A stretch of DNA of 33,923 bases from Desulfurococcaceae archaeon (lineage in GTDB: Archaea; Thermoproteota; Thermoprotei_A; Sulfolobales; Desulfurococcaceae): contig JAJHQY010000001.1 of the NCBI GenBank assembly GCA_020833085.1, positions 1 through 33,923 on the forward strand. The letters run 5' to 3'. This document shows, in pieces, positions 1 through 8,333 of this stretch. The translations under genes and the position numbers were made by a program. The notes beneath the pieces are model-generated. The model was given only the letters and a program-made list of their open reading frames with translations. It was not told the origin of the DNA and did not search any database. Position 1 is the stretch's first letter. Each line of letters starts with the position of its first letter.

Positions 1-370
1 CATTTCCTTCATCCCCTTATCTATTGCTTCCCCGCTCCATCTGGCTTCCGCCTGCAAAGCCCTAAACCAAATGTTCACGACTCCCACGGAGTCTCTGTCG
101 GCCTTAAATCCACATCTCCCGCACATGGCTAGCCTGCAGGTGTAGACGAGTCTCTTGCCACGCCTTGGGCACGTGCTTGAAGTATTTCTGAGGTCTACAA
201 TAATTATGAGCACTCCATACTCGAGAGCCTTCGAGATCATTGAGTGTTATGACCTCCCGCTTCCGAGGATCTAGTAAAGCATTCTATGCGCTTGCGACCT
301 AGTAGGAACCCTGGCCAAATCCTATAGTGCGTTCACGACTCTCTGCGTGGCGTGCCTGTAGTAGCTTGCA
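1..370 (-). pseudogene. Decayed TnpB (IS605 OrfB) transposon gene fragment
   Basis: The minus strand encodes recognisable pieces of a TnpB-type nuclease in more than one frame. Near 310-370 it reads YYRHATQRVVNAL and then a stop. Near 210-290 another frame reads DPRKREVITLNDLEG, which matches the position of the RuvC-like EDL motif, but the catalytic Glu is Asn. From about 246 down to 1 a third frame carries the C-terminal zinc ribbon, with CPRRG then CGRCG and FKADRDS. The second zinc-binding Cys of the first pair is replaced by Arg, and a TAA lies in this frame at 247-249. Frameshifts, stops and lost active-site and zinc residues show a dead copy. Its 3' end runs off the window. No TnpA is visible. 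The rest of 371-445 is the promoter region of the next operon. Confidence 0.85.
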
Positions 371-386
371 ATTATTTTCTGAAATA

Positions 387-398
387 AGATTTTTAAAA
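387..398 (+). promoter_or_regulatory. TATA box of the oligopeptide transporter operon
   Basis: An A/T-only run (TTTTAAAA core) sits between the TnpB remnant and the first permease gene. Transcription would be expected to start near 420, giving a short leader that includes the GGGGTGG ribosome-binding site at 434-440. The box is identified by sequence and distance only. Confidence 0.55.
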
Positions 399-445
399 TG
401 TAGTGTAGAGTAAAATTACTAGAAAGCCGTTTAGGGGTGGGTTCT

Positions 446-1546
446 GTGGCGAGACCAGAAGTAGTCATCTTGAGAAGAGGTGTAATTCTAGCAATATCTT
501 ACATTATAATTGTGATTCTAATTGCAGCTATACTAGAGGGTAGCGGCTATTCAATGAGAATATACGAGGCAATGGTGAGAGAGGCTGTTAATGCTGAAAT
601 CATGGCTTTAAGGAGAGGTGGCAATGTGAGTCCAACATTTATAGAAGAGTACAAAAAGAACATGACAATCTACTACATGAGAGTATATGGACTCGTAGAC
701 GATAAAGGGAACATTATACCGCCATATGTGCGAATGTGGACGCTAGTCTGGAGAGCACTCAGACTAGACCTGGGCAAGACTACTAGTTACAGTGTTGCAG
801 AACTAGTGCCAACTGTGCCACCTGTAGATGTATTTCACGTTATAGCCACAATACTACCTAGAACAATAATTGTAGTAACAGTAGGTGAGATAATAGCAGC
901 GCTAATAGCAGTTAAATTTGGACCTCGAATAGCGTATAAACACGGCTCATTCACAGACAAGCTCATAGTAACCTACGCGGCAATAATGAACGCAGTACCA
1001 CTCTGGTGGCTCGCAATGATATTCCTCTACGTCTTTGCTTACCAGTTAAAACTCTTCCCGAGGAGCATGAGAGGAGTAGCTGTCGCGTTCTACTACTTCT
1101 GGAGAGATCCACTAGGCAATTTCATCTCAATACTATACCACATAACACTACCACTAATAGTGTTCCTAATAGCTATTCTGGGAGGGTGGCTCTACAGTTT
1201 TAGAGCTATGCTACTCCGTATAGTTAGAGAAGACTTCGTTATGGCGGCAAAGGCGAGAGGCCTGCCTGAAGCACTAATCACTAAAAAGTACATTTTAAAG
1301 CCCTCACTACCCCCCGTTTTGACAACTATAATTCTAGCACTAGCAGGCTCACTGGGCGGATTCATAATAACAGAGTCGGTCTTCGACTGGCCGGGAATGG
1401 GCACACTCTACTACAGTGCTATAGAATCGGGAGACTCGGTAATGATAATGGCGCTATTCATAGTCTACGTCCTAGTCTACTTAGCGGCGAGGTTTACATT
1501 AGAAATACTGTATATAATTGTAGACCCCAGAGTGAGAGTGAGGTAG
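446..1546 (+). CDS. Oligopeptide/dipeptide-type ABC transporter permease (DppB/OppB family)
   Basis: This is an integral membrane subunit of a peptide-type (or oligosaccharide-type) importer. It has an N-terminal membrane segment, an extracytoplasmic stretch of about 100 residues, and then five further membrane segments. The cytoplasmic EAA-type loop is visible as AAKARGLPEALITKKYILKP, followed by the usual GGFIITESVFDWPGMGTLYY segment of the family. The protein is about 366 residues, slightly longer than typical DppB because of the first extracytoplasmic loop. I favour the GTG at 446, because GGGGTGG at 434-440 is then a normally spaced ribosome-binding site; the upstream GTG at 437 lies inside that site. 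Only 6 nt separate its stop from the second permease. The substrate cannot be told from the sequence. Confidence 0.92.
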   Translation: MARPEVVILRRGVILAISYIIIVILIAAILEGSGYSMRIYEAMVREAVNAEIMALRRGGNVSPTFIEEYKKNMTIYYMRVYGLVDDKGNIIPPYVRMWTLVWRALRLDLGKTTSYSVAELVPTVPPVDVFHVIATILPRTIIVVTVGEIIAALIAVKFGPRIAYKHGSFTDKLIVTYAAIMNAVPLWWLAMIFLYVFAYQLKLFPRSMRGVAVAFYYFWRDPLGNFISILYHITLPLIVFLIAILGGWLYSFRAMLLRIVREDFVMAAKARGLPEALITKKYILKPSLPPVLTTIILALAGSLGGFIITESVFDWPGMGTLYYSAIESGDSVMIMALFIVYVLVYLAARFTLEILYIIVDPRVRVR

Positions 1547-1552
1547 AGGAAA

Positions 1553-3502
1553 ATGCCTAAATCTAGTAGGAGAGGCCCTGAGAGTAGAGTTGTGAAGTTC
1601 CTCAGGGGCTTTAAGACAGCTCTAAGTGAAATATGGAGAGAAACACCTGGTAAAGTAGCACTAGTACTACTAATATTCCTGCTCGCCCTAGCCACTATAG
1701 CAGCTACGTCAATAACGCCAGATTTCCTCTTAGAATGGGAGTCAGTTACTTACTGGGAAGACAACCCAGTAGTTGTACCGCCCTGCTGGATTAATAAACT
1801 CGGATTTAGAACACCTCAGACAGCACAAGTATACCTACAAGAGCCGCTATACACTAGTACAAATCCTGCTAGAGGCGAAGTCGCGTACACGTTCTCGTAC
1901 AACTACACACTCGACGTAGACACTCCACCAAAAGACATATACATTAAAGTTCAAGCACCAATACTCTGCGAGAGTACACCAGATGGAAACACTACATTTA
2001 AATTACCGATAATGGTCGTCGCAGTTGAGAGACCTGACGGAATAGTATTAACTCCGTGGAGATTACCACTAAGACTACAACCCAACCAGACATTAGAGTG
2101 TGGTGGATTACTATCTGAAGAAAAGACTACAAAAGAGACTTTTGATATAGCCACAGCAGTAACGCTTCTACAGGATAAGTACAACGTCACAGTACCAGTA
2201 GAGGTGGTCGGCGAGAACAAGACGTACCAGTTATATGCTAACGCCATTTTGAGAACAGTTATGAGGAGAGAGCTCGAAGGCAGATACATGACTGTACTAA
2301 CAATATTCGTGTACCCAGATAGCATTACAGTAGAACTAAACAGAGATACGAGTAGACTAGAGAGATTTAGAAGCGATATTAAAGGCCTAAATGAGAGTAT
2401 AAGTGCACTAAATATAAGACAGGACTACAAGAACAGAATAATCAGCAGTCTCAATTTAGCGTACAGTAACATAACCTGGTTAATTGAGAATATTAACACA
2501 GCAACTTACACTGACTACTTAAATACACTATATAATGCTAGGGGGGAGTTGCAAGCTGTGCAGCGTCTAGCACTGAGAGCTGGAATACCAGTAGATATTA
2601 GAAATCAAATAGGCGATCTCGTCACGAGTTTGAGTAAATTCATAGACTCAGCCACGATGACTACAGAGGTGTTAAGTCCAGCTGTGAACTTCAAGGCTTT
2701 ACAGGGAGTTTATAGAATTAACGTCTCACTAGTATACTTAATGAAAACGCCGCCCGAGACGATAAAGGCAGAAGTGGGAATAATAGTTAAAGGCGGTTGT
2801 TACGGGCTGCTTGGAACAGCGCACAAGGGTATAGACGTGTTTAAAGTACTACTATACGGAACGCCAATAGCACTCGCAATAGGCTTTATAACGGCAGTAG
2901 TCTCGGTGTTTATAGGAGTAATTGCGGGCATTGTGAGTGGGTACTACGGTGGATTCGTCGACGAGTTCATACAGAGAACAGTCGACGTCCTGGGCAACAT
3001 ACCGTTCCTCCCAATTCTAATTATAATTGGCTCAATGGTTCAGGGCATGTACACAGGGCCCCTTAGATCACTGTACATAATACTAACGTACATGATTATA
3101 CTAATTATCTTTGGGTGGGGAGGCTTAGCAATAACAGTGCGCGCAATGACTCTCAGCATAAAAGAAGAGCCCTATATCGAGGCGGCGAGAGCGCTCGGAG
3201 CCTCAAACACTAGAATAATATTCAAACACATATTCCCACAAGTACTAATGTACGCTACAGCTGTGCTGGTATTCCGCGTGCCAGACGCGATCTTAACAGA
3301 GGCTGGTCTAAGCGTACTAGGGCTTCGACACGGGTGGCCAACGTGGGGTTCACTCCTAGCTGACGCTAGAGCAGAGTACAGGTACGACGTGTGGTGGTGG
3401 ATATTCCCACCGGGAATAATGATATCGCTGACATCGCTGACATTTATACTACTAGGCTTAGCAATAGAGAGGATTGTGGAGCCGAGGCTGAGAACATTAT
3501 AG
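1553..3502 (+). CDS. Oligopeptide/dipeptide-type ABC transporter permease (DppC/OppC family) with a large extracytoplasmic insertion
   Basis: This is the partner permease of the preceding gene. The first membrane segment is at about residues 34-52. About 360 residues of soluble, Asn- and Thr-rich sequence follow, with several possible N-glycosylation sequons and a helical, possibly coiled-coil part at about 260-350. The remaining membrane segments lie after about residue 425. The EAA loop is clear (EEPYIEAARALGASNTRIIF), as is the DppC-typical segment LTEAGLSVLGL. At 649 residues it is about twice the length of a standard DppC; the extra length is the loop between membrane segments 1 and 2. 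The ATG start has GAGG just upstream and overlaps no other gene. The loop faces outside and could help to capture substrate, but that is inference. Confidence 0.92.
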   Translation: MPKSSRRGPESRVVKFLRGFKTALSEIWRETPGKVALVLLIFLLALATIAATSITPDFLLEWESVTYWEDNPVVVPPCWINKLGFRTPQTAQVYLQEPLYTSTNPARGEVAYTFSYNYTLDVDTPPKDIYIKVQAPILCESTPDGNTTFKLPIMVVAVERPDGIVLTPWRLPLRLQPNQTLECGGLLSEEKTTKETFDIATAVTLLQDKYNVTVPVEVVGENKTYQLYANAILRTVMRRELEGRYMTVLTIFVYPDSITVELNRDTSRLERFRSDIKGLNESISALNIRQDYKNRIISSLNLAYSNITWLIENINTATYTDYLNTLYNARGELQAVQRLALRAGIPVDIRNQIGDLVTSLSKFIDSATMTTEVLSPAVNFKALQGVYRINVSLVYLMKTPPETIKAEVGIIVKGGCYGLLGTAHKGIDVFKVLLYGTPIALAIGFITAVVSVFIGVIAGIVSGYYGGFVDEFIQRTVDVLGNIPFLPILIIIGSMVQGMYTGPLRSLYIILTYMIILIIFGWGGLAITVRAMTLSIKEEPYIEAARALGASNTRIIFKHIFPQVLMYATAVLVFRVPDAILTEAGLSVLGLRHGWPTWGSLLADARAEYRYDVWWWIFPPGIMISLTSLTFILLGLAIERIVEPRLRTL

Positions 3503-3530
3503 CTGCCCGCTCTCTTGCACGTAGAGATAT

Positions 3531-3567
3531 ATTTAACTTAATAATTTTGTATTTAACTTAATATTTT
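3531..3567 (+). promoter_or_regulatory. Tandem repeat containing two TATA-like boxes upstream of the ATPase genes
   Basis: Two copies of ATTTAACTTA followed by an AT-rich tail start at 3531 and 3551, so the repeat period is 20 bp. Each copy looks like a TATA box. The second would place a start site near 3580, leaving room for AGGTG at 3593-3597 before the GTG at 3605. The ATPase genes may therefore have their own promoter or promoters, separate from the permease genes. Confidence 0.45.
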
Positions 3568-3604
3568 TCGCAGTGTAATACGTAGTCCAGGTAGGTGTTA
3601 ACTA

Positions 3605-4567
3605 GTGAGCGAGACTCTACTCGAAGTAAGAAACGTGAAGACGTACTTTTACACACTGCGCGGTGTAGTGAGAGCTGTTGACGACGTGAACTTGGAGCTG
3701 AGTAGAGGGGAGAGCCTGGGTATAGCTGGAGAGTCTGGTTGCGGTAAGAGCACACTGGCATTTACTATTATAAGGCTAATACCACCGCCCGGGAGAATGG
3801 TTGGTGGCAGTATAGTGTTTCAGGGCGTAGATATAACTAAAATGAGTGAAGAGGAGTTCAGGCAGAAAATTAGGTGGAAAGGCATTTCAATGATCTTCCA
3901 GGGCGCAATGAACGTCTTAAACCCCGTCATAACGGTAGGCGATCACTTAGCAGAAGTACTAATGCTACATAAAAACTACACTAAGAAAGAGGCGCTGGCA
4001 GAAGCAGCGAAGCTACTACAAATGGTTGGAATAGAGCCGAGGAGGCTCAAGAGCTACCCCTTCGAGTTGAGTGGTGGCATGAAGCAGAGAGTAGTAATAG
4101 CAATGGCGCTGGCGCTAAACCCGCCACTAGTAATAGCAGATGAGCCGACAACGGCACTAGACGTAGTAGTACAGGCTCAAATAATGAACCTGCTCAAGAA
4201 GCTGAAGAGAGAGCTTAAGACCTCAATTATCTTGATTTCACACGACCTCAGTTTAATAGCAGAGCTGGCTGATAAAGTGGCAGTAATGTATGCTGGTAAA
4301 ATTGTCGAGCAGGGATTAAGCGACTACGTGTACAAGACTCCGAAACACCCCTACACGCAGGGACTACTCGGCAGCATTCCGAGACTCAGAGGCGAGATAA
4401 GAGACTTGACGTGGATACCAGGCGTTCCACCAGACCTCAGATACCCACCACCAGGCTGCAGATTCCACCCCAGGTGCAAGTACGCTATGGAGAAGTGTAA
4501 AAAGGAGGAGCCCCCAGTTATAGAAGTAGAGAAGGGGCACTACGTAGCCTGCTGGCTCTACGCTTAG
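3605..4567 (+). CDS. Oligopeptide/dipeptide ABC transporter ATP-binding protein (DppD/OppD family)
   Basis: This ATPase energises the importer encoded by the two permease genes. It has Walker A GESGCGKST at about residues 42-50, the ABC signature LSGGMKQRV, Walker B LVIADEPTTALD and the switch His in ISHD. The C-terminal extension holds four cysteines (GCRFHPRC, then CKK and the CWLY end), the pattern typical of the DppD/OppD family, where it forms part of the peptide-transporter ATPase C-terminal domain. Its 320 residues are normal for the family. The GTG start is preceded by AGGTG 7 nt upstream. A 102-bp gap with promoter-like repeats separates it from the permeases, and its stop codon overlaps the ribosome-binding site of the next gene. 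Confidence 0.95.
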   Translation: MSETLLEVRNVKTYFYTLRGVVRAVDDVNLELSRGESLGIAGESGCGKSTLAFTIIRLIPPPGRMVGGSIVFQGVDITKMSEEEFRQKIRWKGISMIFQGAMNVLNPVITVGDHLAEVLMLHKNYTKKEALAEAAKLLQMVGIEPRRLKSYPFELSGGMKQRVVIAMALALNPPLVIADEPTTALDVVVQAQIMNLLKKLKRELKTSIILISHDLSLIAELADKVAVMYAGKIVEQGLSDYVYKTPKHPYTQGLLGSIPRLRGEIRDLTWIPGVPPDLRYPPPGCRFHPRCKYAMEKCKKEEPPVIEVEKGHYVACWLYA

Positions 4568-4578
4568 AGGTGGTGTTC

Positions 4579-5688
4579 GTGGCGGCTGCTCCCAACGTTT
4601 ACACGCCTAGAATAGACAAGGAGACAAAGCTAGTTGTAAGCGGGCTCAAAGTCTACTTCCCGCTGAGAAGGCTATTTCTAATTGGGCCTCGACTACACGT
4701 GAGAGCTGTTGATGGAGTCTCGTTTGACGTGAAGGAGGGGGAGGTCTTCGCGCTCGCAGGGGAGTCGGGGTGCGGCAAGACTACTACTGGTAAGGCTATA
4801 CTGAGACTAGTAGACATAACAAGCGGGTCAATAATATACAAGCCGTCAGAGAGAATAAGTAAAGTAATATCTACTGTACCCGGGTACAAGAAAGTATCCG
4901 AGTACGGCCACGTGAACATACTCTCTATACCAGAGAAGTACTACAAGCCACTGAGACAGGACATTCAAATGATCTGGCAGGACCCGTATGGAAGTCTAAA
5001 CCCGCGCAGGACAATATTCGAGATTCTAGAAGAGCCTCTAGACATACACAAACTAGCACTTAGTAGAGACGAGAGAATAGAAATAGTAGCTAAAATACTA
5101 GAAGACGTTAAATTAACACCCCCCGAGGAGTTTATGTGGAGATATCCACACATGCTGTCTGGCGGTCAGAGGCAGAGAGTTGTCATAGCGAGAGCTCTAA
5201 TAACTAAACCCTCACTAGTCGTAGCAGACGAGCCGGTGTCTATGATAGACGTGTCTCTGAGAGCAGAGCTACTCCAGTTAATGATGGACTTGAAGAAAGC
5301 GTATGGACTGACATACATTTTCATAACACACGACCTGGCGCTCGCGAGGTACATTTCCAATAGACTCGCAATAATGTACCTGGGCAAGATAGTTGAAATA
5401 GGAGATGCTAGAAAAGTAGTTGAAGACCCCCACCACCCCTACGCTAGGGCGCTAGTCGAGGCAATACCAGAACCCGAGCCTGAGAGGAGACACGTAATTA
5501 AGGAACTACCCATTAAAGGCGAGGTCCCCTCACCAATTAACGTCCCACCGGGCTGCAGATTCCACCCGCGCTGTGTAGTTCTAGACCAGCAACCAGCTCT
5601 GAGAAGTCTCTGCACGAGTAAAGAGCCTCCACTCGTAGAGGTCTCTCCAGGGAGATACGTCGCGTGCTGGCTCTACGCTAAGAAATAG
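4579..5688 (+). CDS. Oligopeptide/dipeptide ABC transporter ATP-binding protein (DppF/OppF family)
   Basis: This is the second ATPase of the transporter. It has Walker A GESGCGKTT, signature LSGGQRQRV, Walker B LVVADEPVSMID with the MID variant common in DppF, and the switch His in ITHD. The same Cys-rich C-terminal pattern as its partner is present (GCRFHPRC, then CWLY). An insertion of about 35 residues between Walker A and the Q-loop is longer than usual. I prefer GTG at 4579, because GAGGTG at 4567-4572 then stands 6 nt before the start and overlaps the previous stop codon; a GTG at 4570 lies inside this site. It ends 7 bp from the convergent radical SAM gene. Confidence 0.95.
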   Translation: MAAAPNVYTPRIDKETKLVVSGLKVYFPLRRLFLIGPRLHVRAVDGVSFDVKEGEVFALAGESGCGKTTTGKAILRLVDITSGSIIYKPSERISKVISTVPGYKKVSEYGHVNILSIPEKYYKPLRQDIQMIWQDPYGSLNPRRTIFEILEEPLDIHKLALSRDERIEIVAKILEDVKLTPPEEFMWRYPHMLSGGQRQRVVIARALITKPSLVVADEPVSMIDVSLRAELLQLMMDLKKAYGLTYIFITHDLALARYISNRLAIMYLGKIVEIGDARKVVEDPHHPYARALVEAIPEPEPERRHVIKELPIKGEVPSPINVPPGCRFHPRCVVLDQQPALRSLCTSKEPPLVEVSPGRYVACWLYAKK

Positions 5689-5695
5689 CCCTGTT

Positions 5696-6745
5696 CTAAA
5701 TGACTTTTTCAACTACTCCTAGTACTAGTCCGTCTTTATCTCCCACTACTCTGACAATACACCTCCTACCGACTAGTAACTTAGAGTGCTGTCTACTCGC
5801 AAAAACACCCACTAAGTACTCTCTATTGTAGACTCCGAGATACTCCCCCCTGAGCCACCCCCGCGAGACCACGGTCACCTCCACGAGATCCCCCCTAGAC
5901 ACAGGAGGCTTCACTCGTGGAGCGTAGTGCATACCCCACTCCTCCATACTCCACCTCAACTTCACACCGAGCCTCTTCTCTAGGCTTTCTACAAATCGCC
6001 AGAACTCACTCCAAGAAACTTCTCTTAGGCCACGCCCCCTTCCGTACTTGTGTCTAATAAACTTCTGTACCGTTACGGGAGGCCACTTCTTCCCAGCGCC
6101 AATTCTCAAAGCCCACTCTAGTACTCGCTCTACGTCCTCGTCGTTAACACCCGGAAGCCACAGTGGCGTTACGTGCAAGTCTATACTAGTCTCTCTGACC
6201 AGGTACTCGGCGACCTCTACTACTCTCTCAACGCTGTAGGCCCGCGTGCCGTAGAGGTACACAGCCTTCTCCTGGTTTAAAGTCTCTATGCTCAAATTGA
6301 CCCTGTCGAGACCAGCCTCGTGTAGCCTGTCAACGAGCCTCTTAGAGAGGAGCATGCCGTGCGTCTCGAGAGCAACACTCCTCACACCACTAGTACTCTT
6401 CAGCGCCCGAACAAGCTCAACGAGGTGGGGGTATGTTAGCGGGTCTCCCACAGTGTCTATTAGAGCCTCTACGCAGCAACCCTTAACGGCAACGGCCTCC
6501 TCAACTCCCCGCACAATCAGCTCGGGGTCGACTAGAAATTCAGCCCACCTACTCCTAGAGTAGGGGCCGGCGTCTACGCTACAGAACACGCAGTTCTGCG
6601 GGCACAGAGTTGTAGGCCTCACCTGGAGGACATTAGTGCCCCTGTCAATTACACCAAGAGCTATGTAGCCAAACGCGGGTAGTTGTGAAGGGGCTCTGTA
6701 AACTAGCCTGCCGTCCCTGAACCTCCCAACTACACTTAATTCCAT
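5696..6745 (-). CDS. Radical SAM protein with C-terminal beta-rich domain
   Basis: The 4Fe-4S/SAM motif CPQNCVFC (C48, C52, C55) is intact. It is followed by a TIM-barrel-like sequence with [14 protein letters not shown] and LSIETL segments typical of radical SAM enzymes. The last 65 residues or so are strongly beta-like ([18 protein letters not shown] onward) and resemble the small RNA-binding TRAM-type domain seen on some radical SAM methylthiotransferases; that resemblance is by eye only. A general archaeal family of predicted Fe-S oxidoreductases is the best label. The substrate is unknown. The ATG start has GGGTGT just upstream. It diverges from the HMG-CoA synthase gene and converges with the transporter operon. 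Confidence 0.85.
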   Translation of the reverse strand: MELSVVGRFRDGRLVYRAPSQLPAFGYIALGVIDRGTNVLQVRPTTLCPQNCVFCSVDAGPYSRSRWAEFLVDPELIVRGVEEAVAVKGCCVEALIDTVGDPLTYPHLVELVRALKSTSGVRSVALETHGMLLSKRLVDRLHEAGLDRVNLSIETLNQEKAVYLYGTRAYSVERVVEVAEYLVRETSIDLHVTPLWLPGVNDEDVERVLEWALRIGAGKKWPPVTVQKFIRHKYGRGRGLREVSWSEFWRFVESLEKRLGVKLRWSMEEWGMHYAPRVKPPVSRGDLVEVTVVSRGWLRGEYLGVYNREYLVGVFASRQHSKLLVGRRCIVRVVGDKDGLVLGVVEKVI

Positions 6746-6775
6746 TACACCCGCTCTCGGCGAGGCCTCCGTAAA

Positions 6776-6790
6776 GTCTTATTAACTAAG
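6776..6790. promoter_or_regulatory. Shared AT-rich promoter core between divergent genes
   Basis: CTTATTAACTAAG lies in the 69-bp gap between the radical SAM gene (minus, start 6745) and the HMG-CoA synthase gene (plus, start about 6815). TTAATAAG read on the minus strand and CTTATTAA on the plus strand can both act as TATA boxes, with predicted start sites near 6757 and 6809. No other AT-rich run is present in the gap. Confidence 0.5.
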
Positions 6791-6814
6791 TGCGAGCTCT
6801 TATACTCTCTCGAG

Positions 6815-7882
6815 GTGCCCCACTTGCTCCCAGAGGAGAGAGTCGGCATAGTTGGCTGGGGCGTTTACATACCCAGGTGGAGGCTGAGTTTAAAAGAAAT
6901 AGTTGAAGTGTGGGGGTTTAATCCCGAGCAGCCCGAGGAGCTTGGTGTGAGCGAGAAGAGCGTGGCGGGCGTGGATGAAGACGCTGTGACTATGGGTATT
7001 GAAGCCGCGAGAAACGCGCTTCTGAGAGCTGGTGTAAACCCGAAGGAGATCGGGGCTGTGTGGTTTGGGACAGAGAGTAAGCCCTACGCCGTCAAGCCGT
7101 CTGCCACTATTGTGGCAGAGGCCATAGGAGCTACGCCACACGCAATGGCCACTGACTGGGAGTTCGCGTGCAGAGCGGCTAGTGAGGCCATAAGAGCTAG
7201 TATAGGTGTAGTCGCCTCGGGGCTCGTCAAGTACACTCTAGTAGTGGGTAGCGACACTGCTCAGGCTAATCCCGGAGACGTCTTGGAGTTCACAGCGTCC
7301 TCGGCGGCCACGGCTCTAGTTATAGGTAGCAGAGAGGAGTCCGCGGCGTACTTCGAGGCCAGCGCCACGTACATCACAGACACGCCAGACTTCTGGCGTA
7401 GAGACCACTCCAAGTACCCGCTCCACGGCGAGGCCTTCACGGGGGAGCCGGCTTACTTTAAACACATAGTCGGGGCGGTCAAAGCGCTCTTCGAGAAGAC
7501 CGGGCTCAGACCAGAGGACTTCGACTACGCCGTCTTCCACCAACCGAACGGGACTTTCCCGCTGAGAGTTGCGCGCATGCTCGGCTTCCCCAAGGAGAAG
7601 GTGCTACCGGGGCTCGTAACGCCGTATATAGGCAACAGCTACAACTCCTCAGCGCTAATAGGACTAGCCCGCGTTCTAGAACTAGCTAAGCCCGGGCAGA
7701 GAATACTACTAGCTCCCTTCGGCAGTGGCGCGGGCTCAGACGCGTTTAGTATAGTAGTGACAGAGAGAGTGGAGGAGAAGAAGTACAGAGCCCCCACAGT
7801 AGAGGACTACTTGAAGAGGAGACACTTAATTAACTACAGCCTGTATGCTAAATACCGCGGACTAGTACACAGGATCGAGTAG
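6815..7882 (+). CDS. Hydroxymethylglutaryl-CoA synthase, archaeal type
   Basis: This enzyme condenses acetyl-CoA with acetoacetyl-CoA to HMG-CoA in the mevalonate route to archaeal lipids. It is a thiolase-fold protein of 355 residues. The catalytic triad can be placed by spacing against known HMG-CoA synthases: Glu87 (FGTESK), Cys119 (WEFACR) and His242 (VFHQPNG). The late GSGAGSDAF motif is also typical. Two starts are possible. GTG at 6815 would be nearly leaderless relative to the TATA-like core at 6776-6790. TTG at 6824 would have GAGGTG (6812-6817) as a ribosome-binding site 6 nt away, the spacing seen repeatedly in this window. The DUF35 gene follows after 13 nt. The acetoacetyl-CoA thiolase gene often found between them in archaea is absent. 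Confidence 0.96.
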   Translation: MPHLLPEERVGIVGWGVYIPRWRLSLKEIVEVWGFNPEQPEELGVSEKSVAGVDEDAVTMGIEAARNALLRAGVNPKEIGAVWFGTESKPYAVKPSATIVAEAIGATPHAMATDWEFACRAASEAIRASIGVVASGLVKYTLVVGSDTAQANPGDVLEFTASSAATALVIGSREESAAYFEASATYITDTPDFWRRDHSKYPLHGEAFTGEPAYFKHIVGAVKALFEKTGLRPEDFDYAVFHQPNGTFPLRVARMLGFPKEKVLPGLVTPYIGNSYNSSALIGLARVLELAKPGQRILLAPFGSGAGSDAFSIVVTERVEEKKYRAPTVEDYLKRRHLINYSLYAKYRGLVHRIE

Positions 7883-7895
7883 CGGGTGGCGGGCT

Positions 7896-8327
7896 GTGAG
7901 AATCAGTATACCACCCTTCTGGAGAGCGAGAATTCACAGATACAGGCTAGTAGCGACTAAGTGCAAGAAGTGCGGCGTGACACTCTACCCACCAGCTAGT
8001 ATATGTAGGCACTGCGGGTCTAGAGAAGTAGAGCAAGTAGAGCTGATAAACGAGAAGGCGCGCCTACTAACCTGGACAGTAATATACAGCGTCATGGAGG
8101 GGTTTGAGGGCCGCAGACCACTAGTTATAGGCATACTCGAGACTGTAGAGAACAGAGCCAGGATACTAGCCCCACTAACAGACGTGTTGCCCAGCGAGCT
8201 GAAACCTGGAATGCTAATGGAGCCCGTTATCAGGAGAATACGTGAAGAGGGTGAAACGGGTCTAGTCTACTACGGAATAGCATTTAGACCAGTGCTCTCC
8301 AGCGAGTCGCCGAGACCTCGCGAGTAG
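7896..8327 (+). CDS. DUF35 OB-fold zinc-ribbon protein, partner of HMG-CoA synthase/thiolase
   Basis: This small protein has an N-terminal rubredoxin-like zinc ribbon with four cysteines (C23, C26, C37, C40; CKKCG and CRHCG), followed by an OB-fold-like beta domain. In archaea the family bridges acetoacetyl-CoA thiolase and HMG-CoA synthase in one complex that passes on the intermediate. At 143 residues the length is normal. The GTG start is preceded by GGGTGG 6 nt away, and the gene is clearly co-transcribed with the synthase. Its end lies 6 bp from the convergent radical SAM gene. Confidence 0.92.
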   Translation: MRISIPPFWRARIHRYRLVATKCKKCGVTLYPPASICRHCGSREVEQVELINEKARLLTWTVIYSVMEGFEGRRPLVIGILETVENRARILAPLTDVLPSELKPGMLMEPVIRRIREEGETGLVYYGIAFRPVLSSESPRPRE

Positions 8328-8333
8328 GTGTTT

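Noticed and set aside
1951..2325. 124-residue minus-strand open frame inside the second permease gene
   Set aside because: It is antisense to the extracytoplasmic loop, has no start signals, and its composition is that of a mirrored frame.
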